Positions 17,295-25,371 of a DNA stretch of 64,000 nt are shown here, piece by piece (positions within the stretch are counted from its first letter, which is position 1; every line of letters starts with the position of its first letter). A model generated the notes under the pieces. That model was not told the DNA's origin and did not search any database. It was given only the letters and a program-made list of their open reading frames with translations. The position numbers and the translations under genes are program-made. Origin of the DNA: Solidesulfovibrio magneticus RS-1. GTDB lineage: Bacteria; Desulfobacterota; Desulfovibrionia; Desulfovibrionales; Desulfovibrionaceae. Location: contig NC_012796.1 of NCBI RefSeq assembly GCF_000010665.1, forward strand, positions 1,758,501 to 1,822,500, written 5' to 3'.

Positions 17295-17313
17295 TACCCA
17301 CAATGTGCGGGTA
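17295..17313. promoter_or_regulatory. imperfect dyad upstream of the AAA ATPase gene
   Basis: TACCCaCA-N3-TGcGGGTA, a 19-base interrupted dyad, lies 45 bases before the AAA gene start in the only leader available to the operon. It could be an operator; no repressor gene is adjacent. Confidence 0.3.
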
Positions 17314-17358
17314 TTCGTTACTGCGTTGCCGCCATGGTTCGACTGGGAGGACAAAGGG

Positions 17359-18546
17359 ATGAAAATTGAATCCATAAGGCTGCGCAATTTCAAATCCTTC
17401 CAGGACGCCGAACTCTCGGACCTGCCAAGCTTCTGCGTCATTGTCGGCGCCAACGGCACGGGAAAATCGACCATCTTTCAGGTGTTTGGTTTTTTGCGTG
17501 ATGCCATGGCGAGCAACGTCAATGTCGCTTTGGCCAAGTTGGGCGGCAGCCGGGGATTTCAGGAAGTCCGCAGCCGAAACGCCCAGGGTCCCATAGAGAT
17601 TGAATTGAAGTTTCGGGCTGGCACAGAGAGTCCGCTGACGACCTATTTCCTGCAAATTGGCGAACACAACGGCAAGGCCATCGTTGAACGGGAAATTCTC
17701 AAATATCGCCGGGGCAGTAGCGGTCAACCCTGGCATTTTCTGGATTTCTCACGTGGCCAGGGGACAGCGGTCACCAATGAACTGGAGAAAACCAACGATG
17801 TTCGGGAATTGGACAGGGAAGAGCAGAAACTGAAATCAGCTGACATCCTGGCCATAAAGGGGCTGGCGCAATTTGAACGTTTTCCGGCTGTGATGGCGCT
17901 GGGCAATCTCATAGAGAACTGGCACATCTCGGATTTTCATATAAGCAAGGCCCGGCCGGAACAAGAGGCCGGCTATGCCGAGCACCTCTCCCGGGAGGGC
18001 GAGAATCTATCGCTTGTCATAGAATACTTGTACAAGAATAAGCGAACGGCCTTCGACAAGATCTTGTCGCTGCTGCAAATGCGCGTCCCCGGCATTACAA
18101 GCGTCGAGTCGAAGACAACGGAAGAAGGCCGAGTCTTGTTGAAGTTTCAGGATGGGGCGTTCGAGGATCCCTTTTTAGCCCGTTATGTTTCCGACGGCAC
18201 CATCAAAATGCTCGCCTATCTGACGCTGCTCTATGACCCGGCCCCACATCCCCTCCTGTGTGTCGAGGAGCCGGAAAATCAACTGTATCCGAAACTGCTG
18301 TGGGAACTCGCCGAGGAGTTCAGGGCCTACGCGCACCGGGGCGGCCAGGTTTTTGTTTCGACGCATTCTCCGGATTTTCTCAACGCCGCCAAATTGGACG
18401 AGGTTTTTTGGCTCATCAAGACCAAGGGCTATACCCAGATTCGCCGGGCCAGGGATGACCAACAATTGGCCGCATACATGGCCGAGGGCGACCAGATGGG
18501 CTATCTTTGGGAGCAGGGTTTTTTTGAAGGGGCGGACCCTCAATGA
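17359..18546 (+). CDS. AAA family ATPase (AAA_21/RecF-like), candidate defence protein
   Basis: The 395-residue SMC/OLD-like ATPase has Walker A G30-ANGTGKST, a C-terminal Walker B region CVEEPENQLYP (about 297-307) and an STHSPDFLN H-loop segment near 335. The N-terminal RLRNFKSFQD strand is typical of this class. GGGAGG precedes the ATG at 17359. It overlaps the next gene by four bases (ATGA). Base composition is clearly more AT-rich than the neighbours, which suggests transfer. Pairs of such ATPases with TOPRIM-like partners act in phage defence (for example OLD and PARIS). Whether this pair does so is inference. Confidence 0.85.
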   Translation: MKIESIRLRNFKSFQDAELSDLPSFCVIVGANGTGKSTIFQVFGFLRDAMASNVNVALAKLGGSRGFQEVRSRNAQGPIEIELKFRAGTESPLTTYFLQIGEHNGKAIVEREILKYRRGSSGQPWHFLDFSRGQGTAVTNELEKTNDVRELDREEQKLKSADILAIKGLAQFERFPAVMALGNLIENWHISDFHISKARPEQEAGYAEHLSREGENLSLVIEYLYKNKRTAFDKILSLLQMRVPGITSVESKTTEEGRVLLKFQDGAFEDPFLARYVSDGTIKMLAYLTLLYDPAPHPLLCVEEPENQLYPKLLWELAEEFRAYAHRGGQVFVSTHSPDFLNAAKLDEVFWLIKTKGYTQIRRARDDQQLAAYMAEGDQMGYLWEQGFFEGADPQ

Positions 18547-19100
18547 AAACACTGGTCTTTTTTCTGGAAGAGCCATCGGCCAAGGCCATGCTGGAGGGCA
18601 TATTGCCTCGGATTCTGCCACGGCAGTGGCTTGTCAGATATATCGTTTTTCAAGGAAAGCAGGATTTAGAGAAGAACTTGACTAAGAAGATACGCCATTG
18701 GCGAATGCCGAATTCCGTGTTCATCGTGATGCGAGATCAAGATGCCGGCGACTGTCGTGCTATTAAATCAAGGCTCAATCTTCTGTGCGAGGGAGCCAAA
18801 GACAAGCGCATACTCGTTCGTATTGCTTGCAGGGAGTTGGAAAGCTTCTATTTGGGTGATCTCGCAGCCGTTGAGCAAGGACTCAACCTTTCGGGATTAC
18901 GAGGCTTGCAACAAAAGAAAAAATACCGAAATCCCGACAGTCTGGGGTCTCCGTCAAAAGAACTTTCCATGCTGACGGGCTATGCCTACGAAAAATTGTC
19001 TGGTTCGCGGGCGATAGCCCCTTTTATGGCCCTTGATCATAATTGTTCGAAAAGTTTTCAGGCCCTGCTCACCGGCATTCAAAAAATGGTGGCGGCGTAG
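18543..19100 (+). CDS. DUF4276-like protein, TOPRIM-like partner of the AAA ATPase
   Basis: The 185-residue protein has an N-terminal FFLEEPSAK (Glu9/Glu10), a central VMRDQDAGDC with D65-x-D67, and a later RELESFYLGD. A glutamate followed by DxD is the metal-binding pattern of TOPRIM nuclease/primase domains, and the layout matches DUF4276 proteins commonly encoded beside AAA_21 ATPases. The gene is AT-rich for the window, overlaps the ATPase gene and ends before a strong terminator, so the two form a closed operon. The catalytic role is inferred. Confidence 0.75.
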   Translation: MKTLVFFLEEPSAKAMLEGILPRILPRQWLVRYIVFQGKQDLEKNLTKKIRHWRMPNSVFIVMRDQDAGDCRAIKSRLNLLCEGAKDKRILVRIACRELESFYLGDLAAVEQGLNLSGLRGLQQKKKYRNPDSLGSPSKELSMLTGYAYEKLSGSRAIAPFMALDHNCSKSFQALLTGIQKMVAA

Positions 19101-19148
19101 CGCAAGACCCGGGCGTGGGGGCCGATATACGTCGTGGAGCGACATGAT

Positions 19149-19183
19149 GCGCCGGCCTGGAAACAGGCCGGCGCGTTCTTTTT
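19149..19183 (+). terminator. Rho-independent terminator of the AAA/DUF4276 operon
   Basis: An 11-bp perfect stem GCGCCGGCCTG/CAGGCCGGCGC with a GAAA loop is followed by GTTCTTTTT, 49 bases past the stop. Confidence 0.92.
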
Positions 19184-19229
19184 CATGGGATCAGCGCCAA
19201 GATGCTGGCCGTCCGGCTGCGGGCAAGGA

Positions 19230-20330
19230 TTATCGGGGCAAGACCTTGTCTCCCGGAACCGTTCGCTTCGCCAGGTGGGCGGCCAGGGCCTCGGCTACCT
19301 GGCGGCGGCCGGCCAGGTTGAGATGCTCGCAGGCGTAGTCGCGGTCCACGAACTGGTCCTCGGGCAGCAGCGCCGACAGGTCCAGGCAGTCCACGCCGGC
19401 CTCGGCCAACGTCCTGACAACGCGCCGGGCGCTGTCCGAGACCGTGGCCGCGAACTCCCCGCCCACAAGCGACATGCCGCCTTCCACGTCGATGGGCGTC
19501 AGGTAAAAAAGCGTCGTCACACCGGCCCGGGACAGCCTGGCCGCCGTGTCCAGCAGGTGGCCGATCATGGGATGGCTGGCCGGGATGTCGGTCATGTAGT
19601 GCTTGATGAAAAGCTGCCGGCGTTTGGCCTCTTCCGGGGAGAGGCCGGGCTTCGTCGCGGCCATGAGCCGGTTGCGCCGGGCGTTGATTTCCCGAAAGAG
19701 CGTTTCGTGCCCGGAGGCGTCCCGACGCGTGCGCGCCGTCCACCAGACGGCCGGGTCGCGCTCGCCGGACACCAGCCAGGCCGGCACGTCGGCCAGGGTC
19801 GGCGGCGAAGCCAGAAGCCGCAGATAATCGACGGTGGCGGCGTACATCCAGCGCGGTGTGAAAAACCAGTCATCGGAAAACGCGCGCAGGTTGATGGAAA
19901 CAATAGCCAGCCGCGGCCGTTGTTGCGCCTTGGCAATGAGCTCGGCGTATTCCCGAAAAAGGGTCGCCGCGTAGCCCGGGCCGCTGACGGGGTGGATGGA
20001 CAGGCCGCGCAGGTCGCCAAGCATCGTGGCGATGGTGGTGCGCGGTTCGTCGTCGTTGTGACCGCCCATGACTGAGTCATTGAAATAGACCGCCGCGACA
20101 TCGCCCTTGTGGAGGGCATCCCGAAAAGCCAGGGCTACGGCGTTATGGTAGGCGTCGGTGCGTTGCTGTTCCGGCGCGCTGTCTGGAGGCGTTGTTGCGC
20201 CGATGGTCACCAGACTTTTGTAGCCTGTGGACAGGCTGCGATGGCCATGCCCGAGGAGCAAGGCAACAAGGAAAATTGTTGCGGCGACAAGGACGCAGAG
20301 AAAACAAGGAGTGCTATGCTGGCGTTGCAT
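19230..20330 (-). CDS. membrane-anchored SGNH-hydrolase-like protein
   Basis: The 366-residue protein has an N-terminal membrane anchor (LCVLVAATIFLVALLLG) and an extracytoplasmic body. A GDS-like element YFNDSVMGG (about residue 85) and a C-terminal EHLNLAGRRQVAEAL segment resemble the Ser and Asp/His blocks of SGNH hydrolases or of the AlgJ/DltD-like acyl-transfer partners. The substrate is unknown. ATG at 20330 is preferred to an upstream in-frame GTG at 20375. No partner gene lies next to it. Confidence 0.6.
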   Translation of the reverse strand: MQRQHSTPCFLCVLVAATIFLVALLLGHGHRSLSTGYKSLVTIGATTPPDSAPEQQRTDAYHNAVALAFRDALHKGDVAAVYFNDSVMGGHNDDEPRTTIATMLGDLRGLSIHPVSGPGYAATLFREYAELIAKAQQRPRLAIVSINLRAFSDDWFFTPRWMYAATVDYLRLLASPPTLADVPAWLVSGERDPAVWWTARTRRDASGHETLFREINARRNRLMAATKPGLSPEEAKRRQLFIKHYMTDIPASHPMIGHLLDTAARLSRAGVTTLFYLTPIDVEGGMSLVGGEFAATVSDSARRVVRTLAEAGVDCLDLSALLPEDQFVDRDYACEHLNLAGRRQVAEALAAHLAKRTVPGDKVLPR

Positions 20331-20720
20331 GAAAACAGGTTCTCGGCTTCCGCTTGACCGGGCTATTGCTGCCACTACGCCGTTTCAACCTGGCATGGTT
20401 TGCTGCGGCGGGGGAACCTTTCCGGCGTGGAAAGCATCCATGCCACACCATTGGGCCAATGTCCAATGGGGGACGAAGCCCGATTTGAGGGTGGGCTGGA
20501 AACGGCGCCCGGTCCTGATGCAGGCGCAAGGCGGCTTATCCCGGGACAAGCCGGGCGCGGGGGATGGGGCCGACATGACCGGCCGGGCTCAGGCAAGCGG
20601 TGCGCGCCGTGGCAGGCTAACGCTTCGGTCCTTCTCAAAGAGGTTAGTTTTTTTTCAGATAAATAAGGGCGTTGGCTTGTTGTTCATGAAACGCCATGAG
20701 CGCTTTTCGGGGACGCGCTA
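20331..20720. other. 390-base intergenic stretch
   Basis: It separates two minus-strand genes. A weak dyad CCATTGG/CCAATGG (about 20446-20470) is visible. No convincing promoter, RNA motif or small coding region was recognised. Frames open here lack start signals. Confidence 0.4.
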
Positions 20721-21485
20721 TTAACGCCGCTGCATGGCGTCAAGCAGCCAGTTCGCTCCTGGGGCGGCGTTGTCGCGGGAAAAGGTCCAGCGCTCGCGCA
20801 GAGTGGTGTTTTCCGTGGCGCCGGGCTGGCGGGCCAGCACGTCGTAGTCCACCACCATGACGGTGCGTCCAGGCGTTTCCCGGCGTTCGGCCAAGGCGGC
20901 GTTTATCAGCAGGATGTCGGGGCGGCCGGCCGGCGTCTGGGGCAGGGTGTTTTGGAGTTCTGCCAGATAGGCCGGGCTGACAAATGAGGCCAGATCGCCG
21001 AAGTCGCGGCCGCCCAGGGAGGCGGCGATGCGGCTGTAGGCCATTTTGGCTCCGGCCAGGAATTCCTCGTCCGAGCCGGCCGGCGCGTTGGCCGGGGCGG
21101 GCGGCGCGGCCTGGCCATCGGCCCGGGCCGGCGTGCCCGGGCGTTTGTCCGGCGAGCGCAGCATGTCCCAGGTGGCCTGGGCATTGGTGTACATGTCGGG
21201 TCCGCGCCGGGGCGGCTGATTTTGCGGCGGGGCGTCGTCGTCGCGGTCGTCCTGGTCATCGGAGCGAGGCGGGGCTTGGGTCTGGTCGCCGTTTTTGTTG
21301 CGACGCCCTGACAAGACCCTGAAGAGCACGAACATGGCCAGGCCGAGCAGGATGAGATTGATGAGCAGATTGCCGGAATCGAGGCTGGCATCGGCGGCGG
21401 CCTGGGCCGTGGCCGGGACAAGGACGGCGGCCGAGGCGGCCAGGCCCAGGGCGGCCTTGGCGGGCGGCATGACGTGATTTTTCAT
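20721..21485 (-). CDS. Tim44-like domain protein, membrane-anchored
   Basis: The 254-residue protein has a signal-like N-terminus (about 8-30), a membrane helix (NLLINLILLGLAMFVLFRVL), a charged Asp/Pro-rich linker, and a C-terminal Tim44/TRAP-type domain from about residue 135 (EFLAGAKMAYSRIAASL onward). Bacterial proteins of this type are little understood; the domain binds membranes or partner proteins in mitochondria. The start is the ATG at 21485, without a clear Shine-Dalgarno; MPPAKA five residues later is an alternative. Confidence 0.75.
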   Translation of the reverse strand: MKNHVMPPAKAALGLAASAAVLVPATAQAAADASLDSGNLLINLILLGLAMFVLFRVLSGRRNKNGDQTQAPPRSDDQDDRDDDAPPQNQPPRRGPDMYTNAQATWDMLRSPDKRPGTPARADGQAAPPAPANAPAGSDEEFLAGAKMAYSRIAASLGGRDFGDLASFVSPAYLAELQNTLPQTPAGRPDILLINAALAERRETPGRTVMVVDYDVLARQPGATENTTLRERWTFSRDNAAPGANWLLDAMQRR

Positions 21486-21596
21486 GGTCAGATAGTGGCA
21501 AAGGCCGTGGCCCAAGTCAATGCGTGCAGCGACGACACGTCGCGGCTGCGCCGAGCCAACCAAACAGCATGGCTCGCACCCCCTTGCCCCCTTTCA

Positions 21597-21648
21597 GGGA
21601 GGTTCCGGGAGGGGGTTACCCCCTCCCGGCCGCCGGAGGCATTTCTTC
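21597..21648 (+). repeat. modular hairpin repeat, copy 8
   Basis: Arms CCGGGAGGGGGT/ACCCCCTCCCGG with a minimal loop, then GCCGCCGGAGGC. It lies between the Tim44 gene start and the REC-TPR gene end. Confidence 0.85.
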
Positions 21649-21660
21649 CGGTCCGCTCAC

Positions 21661-22737
21661 TTAATCATCCCGGGCCATGGTGACAGTCGGTTTGGGGCTG
21701 CCGGGGCCGGCGGGGCGGGGGTATTCGCGGTTGTAGAGCTTGCGGTAGAGCTTGCGCCCTTCCTCGAAGCCGGGGCTGAGTTCCAGGGCTTTTTCCACGC
21801 TCACCTTGGCCGACTCCACGTTGCCCATGAAGTAGTAGGCCTTGGAAATGTTGAAATGGATGTTCTCGTCTTCGGGCGTGAGCGTCAGGGCCTGGGTGTA
21901 GGCATGGAGCGCTCCGGCCAGGTCGCCGCTTTTGCGCAGCTTGACCCCCAGGGAATTGAAGGGGTTGGGCGAGAGGGGATCGTATTTGAGGATCTCGATG
22001 AACAGTTCCTTGGTCTCTTCCAGGCGGTTGAACTGGGCATGGACCTCGGCGGCTTTTTGCAGGTAGCGCTTGAATTCGTCGAGTTCGCCCTTGGCCTTGT
22101 AGGCGTCGGCCAGCCCCTTGTAGGCTTCGGCGAAGAGGTCGTTTATTTTGATGGCCTTTTTAAAGGCGATGATGGCTTGGCCGAATTTCTGGCGCACCAA
22201 GCAGCGGCAGCCCATGTCGTAGTATTTCTGGGCCTGGCTTTGTTCGGAGATGATTTCCTCGAAAGCCTCGATGGCGTCGTCGAAGTTGCCGGCGGCCATC
22301 ATGTCGCGGGCGTCGGCGATCTGCTGTCGCTCGATTTCCGTGACCCGTTCCACCTGGCAGCCGCGCAGGACGTGCTTGGCGAAGGTGTCTTCGGAGTAGG
22401 GGCGCAGGATGTAACCGGCGCAGCCCTGGGCAATGGCGTCAAGGACTTGGTCGCGGCTGGTGTTGGCCGTGACCATGACCACCGGCACATCGCGCAGGCG
22501 CAGGTCGCGGCGGGCGGCGCGCAAAAACTGCATGGCGTCCATGTCCTCGATGTGGCTGTCGACGAGCACCATGTCGGCATGGTTGGCGGACAGAAAGGCC
22601 AGGGCTTTTTGGCCCGAAGCGAAGACCTCCACCCGCTGGGGCCGAAAGGAGGCCAGGGAGCGCCGGTCACGCCGGGCGTTGTCCTCGTTTTTGGAGACGA
22701 TGACGACGGTGTCGAAGAGGATTGGCGAAAATTCCAT
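21661..22737 (-). CDS. response-regulator receiver domain fused to TPR repeats
   Basis: The 358-residue protein has an N-terminal receiver domain (about 8-130) with a probable phospho-acceptor Asp in VLVDSHIEDMD, and then tetratricopeptide repeats from about 140 to 330 (for example FNSLGVKLRKSGDLAGALHAY). The usual acidic pair at the receiver start is replaced by KNEDN, so phosphorylation may be altered. It has no DNA-binding output and probably works through protein contacts. ATG at 22737 follows AAGGGGCG. The HD-domain gene ends 25 bases upstream, so they may share a transcript. Confidence 0.85.
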   Translation of the reverse strand: MEFSPILFDTVVIVSKNEDNARRDRRSLASFRPQRVEVFASGQKALAFLSANHADMVLVDSHIEDMDAMQFLRAARRDLRLRDVPVVMVTANTSRDQVLDAIAQGCAGYILRPYSEDTFAKHVLRGCQVERVTEIERQQIADARDMMAAGNFDDAIEAFEEIISEQSQAQKYYDMGCRCLVRQKFGQAIIAFKKAIKINDLFAEAYKGLADAYKAKGELDEFKRYLQKAAEVHAQFNRLEETKELFIEILKYDPLSPNPFNSLGVKLRKSGDLAGALHAYTQALTLTPEDENIHFNISKAYYFMGNVESAKVSVEKALELSPGFEEGRKLYRKLYNREYPRPAGPGSPKPTVTMARDD

Positions 22738-22762
22738 GCTGGACGCCCCTTGGGTTCGCGCG

Positions 22763-23551
22763 TCAGGAGGCTGCCGGCGCGTGCCGCTCGAAATACCAGG
22801 TCCGCAGCGCCGCAAGATCAGGCGTGTCGGGCAATTGGTCAAACAGTCCCTGGACATGGCCGCGCGCAAAAAACTGGTTTCGGGTCCAGGGATAGGCCAT
22901 GTCGTGGATCCAGCTGAGGATCAGCAGGGCGAAGTCGGTGGCGGAAGCCATGTTTTCGTAGCTGCCAAGCTTGCCGGCCAGGATGTCATCGACGATGGAC
23001 GGGCTGTAGCGGCCGGTGTCGGGCTGGCCCAGGAACACCACGTCGTCCTTAGGGCCGTCGGCTCGAAAATGGTCGAGCATGATTCGGACGATGTCGAGCT
23101 TGTCGGCGTCGCGGAGAAGGCGCGACAGGGTCAGTGCCTCGGGATCGTCACCGGAAAGCAAGGCGGCGGGCAGGAGGCGGCGGTTGTGCACGACGATGGC
23201 CATGCGCACAAGGGTGCGATCACGACGGGACAGTTGGCCAAGGCCGTCGTGGCGGGACAGCGTTGCCGTGCCCAGGCGGGCGTGGTTGACGCTTTGGCGG
23301 TCGCTGAAGGTCTTGTAGCGCCGGTACTGGGGGAAACGTCCGACGTCGTGGCACAGGCCGGCGATGGCGGCCAGTTCACGAAGACGCGGCGACAGTTCCA
23401 GGCTTTCGGCCAAGGCGGCCGCCTCGTCCATGACCCTGCGGCAGTGCAGGCGCTTGAGTTCCAGATGGCCGGCGTCCTGGGGGGCATCGTCGGCCAGGCT
23501 GCGGTAATAGGCCTCGAACCAGGCCGAGGCGGTCTCAAGGAGTTCAGACAT
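22763..23551 (-). CDS. HD-domain phosphohydrolase
   Basis: The 262-residue protein has an HD-superfamily core: an early His in RLHCRRVMDEA, HD in GLCHDVGRFPQ (about residue 68), further histidines, and a late Asp in LRDADKLDIVR. These proteins usually hydrolyse phosphate esters of nucleotides; the substrate is not readable. Its start overlaps the small membrane-protein gene by 8 bases, indicating coupling, and the REC-TPR gene follows closely. Confidence 0.85.
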   Translation of the reverse strand: MSELLETASAWFEAYYRSLADDAPQDAGHLELKRLHCRRVMDEAAALAESLELSPRLRELAAIAGLCHDVGRFPQYRRYKTFSDRQSVNHARLGTATLSRHDGLGQLSRRDRTLVRMAIVVHNRRLLPAALLSGDDPEALTLSRLLRDADKLDIVRIMLDHFRADGPKDDVVFLGQPDTGRYSPSIVDDILAGKLGSYENMASATDFALLILSWIHDMAYPWTRNQFFARGHVQGLFDQLPDTPDLAALRTWYFERHAPAAS

Positions 23552-23855
23552 GGGGCTCGTTGCCGGCGTCGGCGTGATCCACGGCGTCGGCGGCTTGGCG
23601 GTTCAAGGGCGTTTTCGGGGTTTCGACAGGCGCTTCGGGATCGGGTTCGTCGAACTCCTTTTCCCGCAGCGGGCCGCCCGGGCCAAAAAGCCAGCGCAAA
23701 AGCCAGGCCATGCCGCCGAGGATGGCGGCGATGAAAAGCCCCTTGAAGGTGACGGACCAAAAACCCTCTTCAAGGCCCGGCCCAAAGGGCCAAGTCTTGT
23801 GCCAGCTCGGTTCCACGGCAGAGGCGTAAAAAAGAAATTTGTCGAAAAAACCCAT
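23544..23855 (-). CDS. small single-helix membrane protein, unknown function
   Basis: The 103-residue protein has one clear membrane helix (FKGLFIAAILGGMAWLLRWLF, about 38-58) and a charged, proline-rich tail. It is not recognised as a named family. GGAG precedes the ATG at 23855; a second ATG four codons upstream is less likely. It is the first gene of a probable three-gene minus-strand unit with the HD and REC-TPR genes. Confidence 0.6.
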   Translation of the reverse strand: MGFFDKFLFYASAVEPSWHKTWPFGPGLEEGFWSVTFKGLFIAAILGGMAWLLRWLFGPGGPLREKEFDEPDPEAPVETPKTPLNRQAADAVDHADAGNEPHV

Positions 23856-24050
23856 GTATTGCTCCATCGCCGCGCTTGCGGCATCCCGCCTGACTTACGC
23901 GGGTTCCCGCCTCCACGCAAGGAGGCGGGGCGGGGCGGCGATTGCCTTTTTTCGCGATTCCACCTAGTTTACGACAAGGCGCATCCATGCCCCTGGCCCG
24001 TTGGCGACTGCGGCGCTGGGGGGGAGAAGGACGCGTCGCCGGAGGCCGAC

Positions 24051-24449
<399 letters not shown>

Positions 24450-24504
24450 TTTTTTCCGTCCGTCCGTCCGGAGTGGGGGCGGTCGGACGTCGCGACGGTT
24501 CAAG

Positions 24505-24534
24505 GGCTTGCGCCGCCAGGGCGCGAGCCTTTTT
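24505..24534 (+). terminator. terminator of the CheY-like gene
   Basis: Stem GGCTTGCGCC/GGCGCGAGCC (one G-T pair), a 5-base loop, then five T; about 55 bases past the stop. Confidence 0.8.
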
Positions 24535-24583
24535 CATGGTCGTCCCGGGCCATGTTTCCGGGCGGCCGCAGCCCTCCATGCAA

Positions 24584-24621
24584 CAAAAAAGCCCCGGCCC
24601 GCCGTTTGGCGGACCGGGGCT
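24584..24621 (-). terminator. terminator of the receiver/TauE/partner operon
   Basis: On the minus strand a 14-bp stem AGCCCCGGTCCGCC/GGCGGGCCGGGGCT (one wobble pair) is followed by TTTTTT. It lies 31 bases after the last gene. Confidence 0.9.
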
Positions 24622-24652
24622 TTCGCTTCCATATAAGGATGCCGGGCTTGGC

Positions 24653-25366
24653 CTAGGCTTCCTTCTTGATCTTGGACTTGCTCATGGACAGGCCCATGCC
24701 GCCAAACATGTCGAAGATCGCGTAGCCGTACCACATGGTGTAGACGACGTAGAAGATGAGCAGACCGGCCACGGTGGGGATCTTGCTCAGGATGTTCTCG
24801 GCCGGGATGCCGGCGAAGTTGTAGGCCGGCTCGATGGCCTTCTGGTTGACCATGTTGACGACGTTGGCTTCCTCGATCTGCTTGACCTTCTGCAGGGGCT
24901 TGATCATGGCGTTGAGAAGCGTCCACCAGCCCTTCATGGCCGCCTTGCCGTCCATGCCGTAGGCGGCGGTCAGCTTGTCGGTCTCATCCTTGTAGAGGAT
25001 GTCGGAATCGGCCACGACCTTGCCGAGCATGGCTCCGAGATCGGCGGTGACGACGATGCTGTCGCCCTTGGCCTCGCCCTTGGCGCCGACTTTTTCCAGC
25101 AGCAGCACGGAGGTCTTGACGTCCTCGGGGGACTTCATCTTGACTTCGACGTTGACCTGCTTGCCGTCAAAAGCTTTGACGGACTTGGCCACGGTGGGGA
25201 TGAAGTAGGACGAACCCTTGGACAGCTTGTTGAAGAGGTCGTCGGAGAAATCCAGACCATTCTGGCCGCCCGGGAACACCGGGGAGAAGATCAGGATGAA
25301 CACGGCGATGAAGCTCAGCATGAGCAGCGCGCCCTTGCCGAAGAGTTTCTTGTCGGTGATGATCAT
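24653..25366 (-). CDS. two-helix membrane protein, partner of the TauE/SafE permease
   Basis: The 237-residue protein has a membrane helix near each end (about 9-29 and 205-225) with a loop domain of about 170 residues between, and a Lys-rich tail. No named domain is recognised. It starts 5 bases after the TauE/SafE stop and shares its transcript, so it is probably an accessory subunit. ATG at 25366 is preceded by GGGATAAGG. The conserved-looking ending WYGYAIFDMFGGMG lies at the second helix. Confidence 0.65.
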   Translation of the reverse strand: MIITDKKLFGKGALLMLSFIAVFILIFSPVFPGGQNGLDFSDDLFNKLSKGSSYFIPTVAKSVKAFDGKQVNVEVKMKSPEDVKTSVLLLEKVGAKGEAKGDSIVVTADLGAMLGKVVADSDILYKDETDKLTAAYGMDGKAAMKGWWTLLNAMIKPLQKVKQIEEANVVNMVNQKAIEPAYNFAGIPAENILSKIPTVAGLLIFYVVYTMWYGYAIFDMFGGMGLSMSKSKIKKEA

Positions 25367-25371
25367 GGCCC

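Noticed and set aside
20331..20720. Riboswitch or small RNA in the gap before the SGNH-like gene
   Set aside because: No match to c-di-GMP, cobalamin, SRP RNA or other folds that I could recognise; only a weak dyad.
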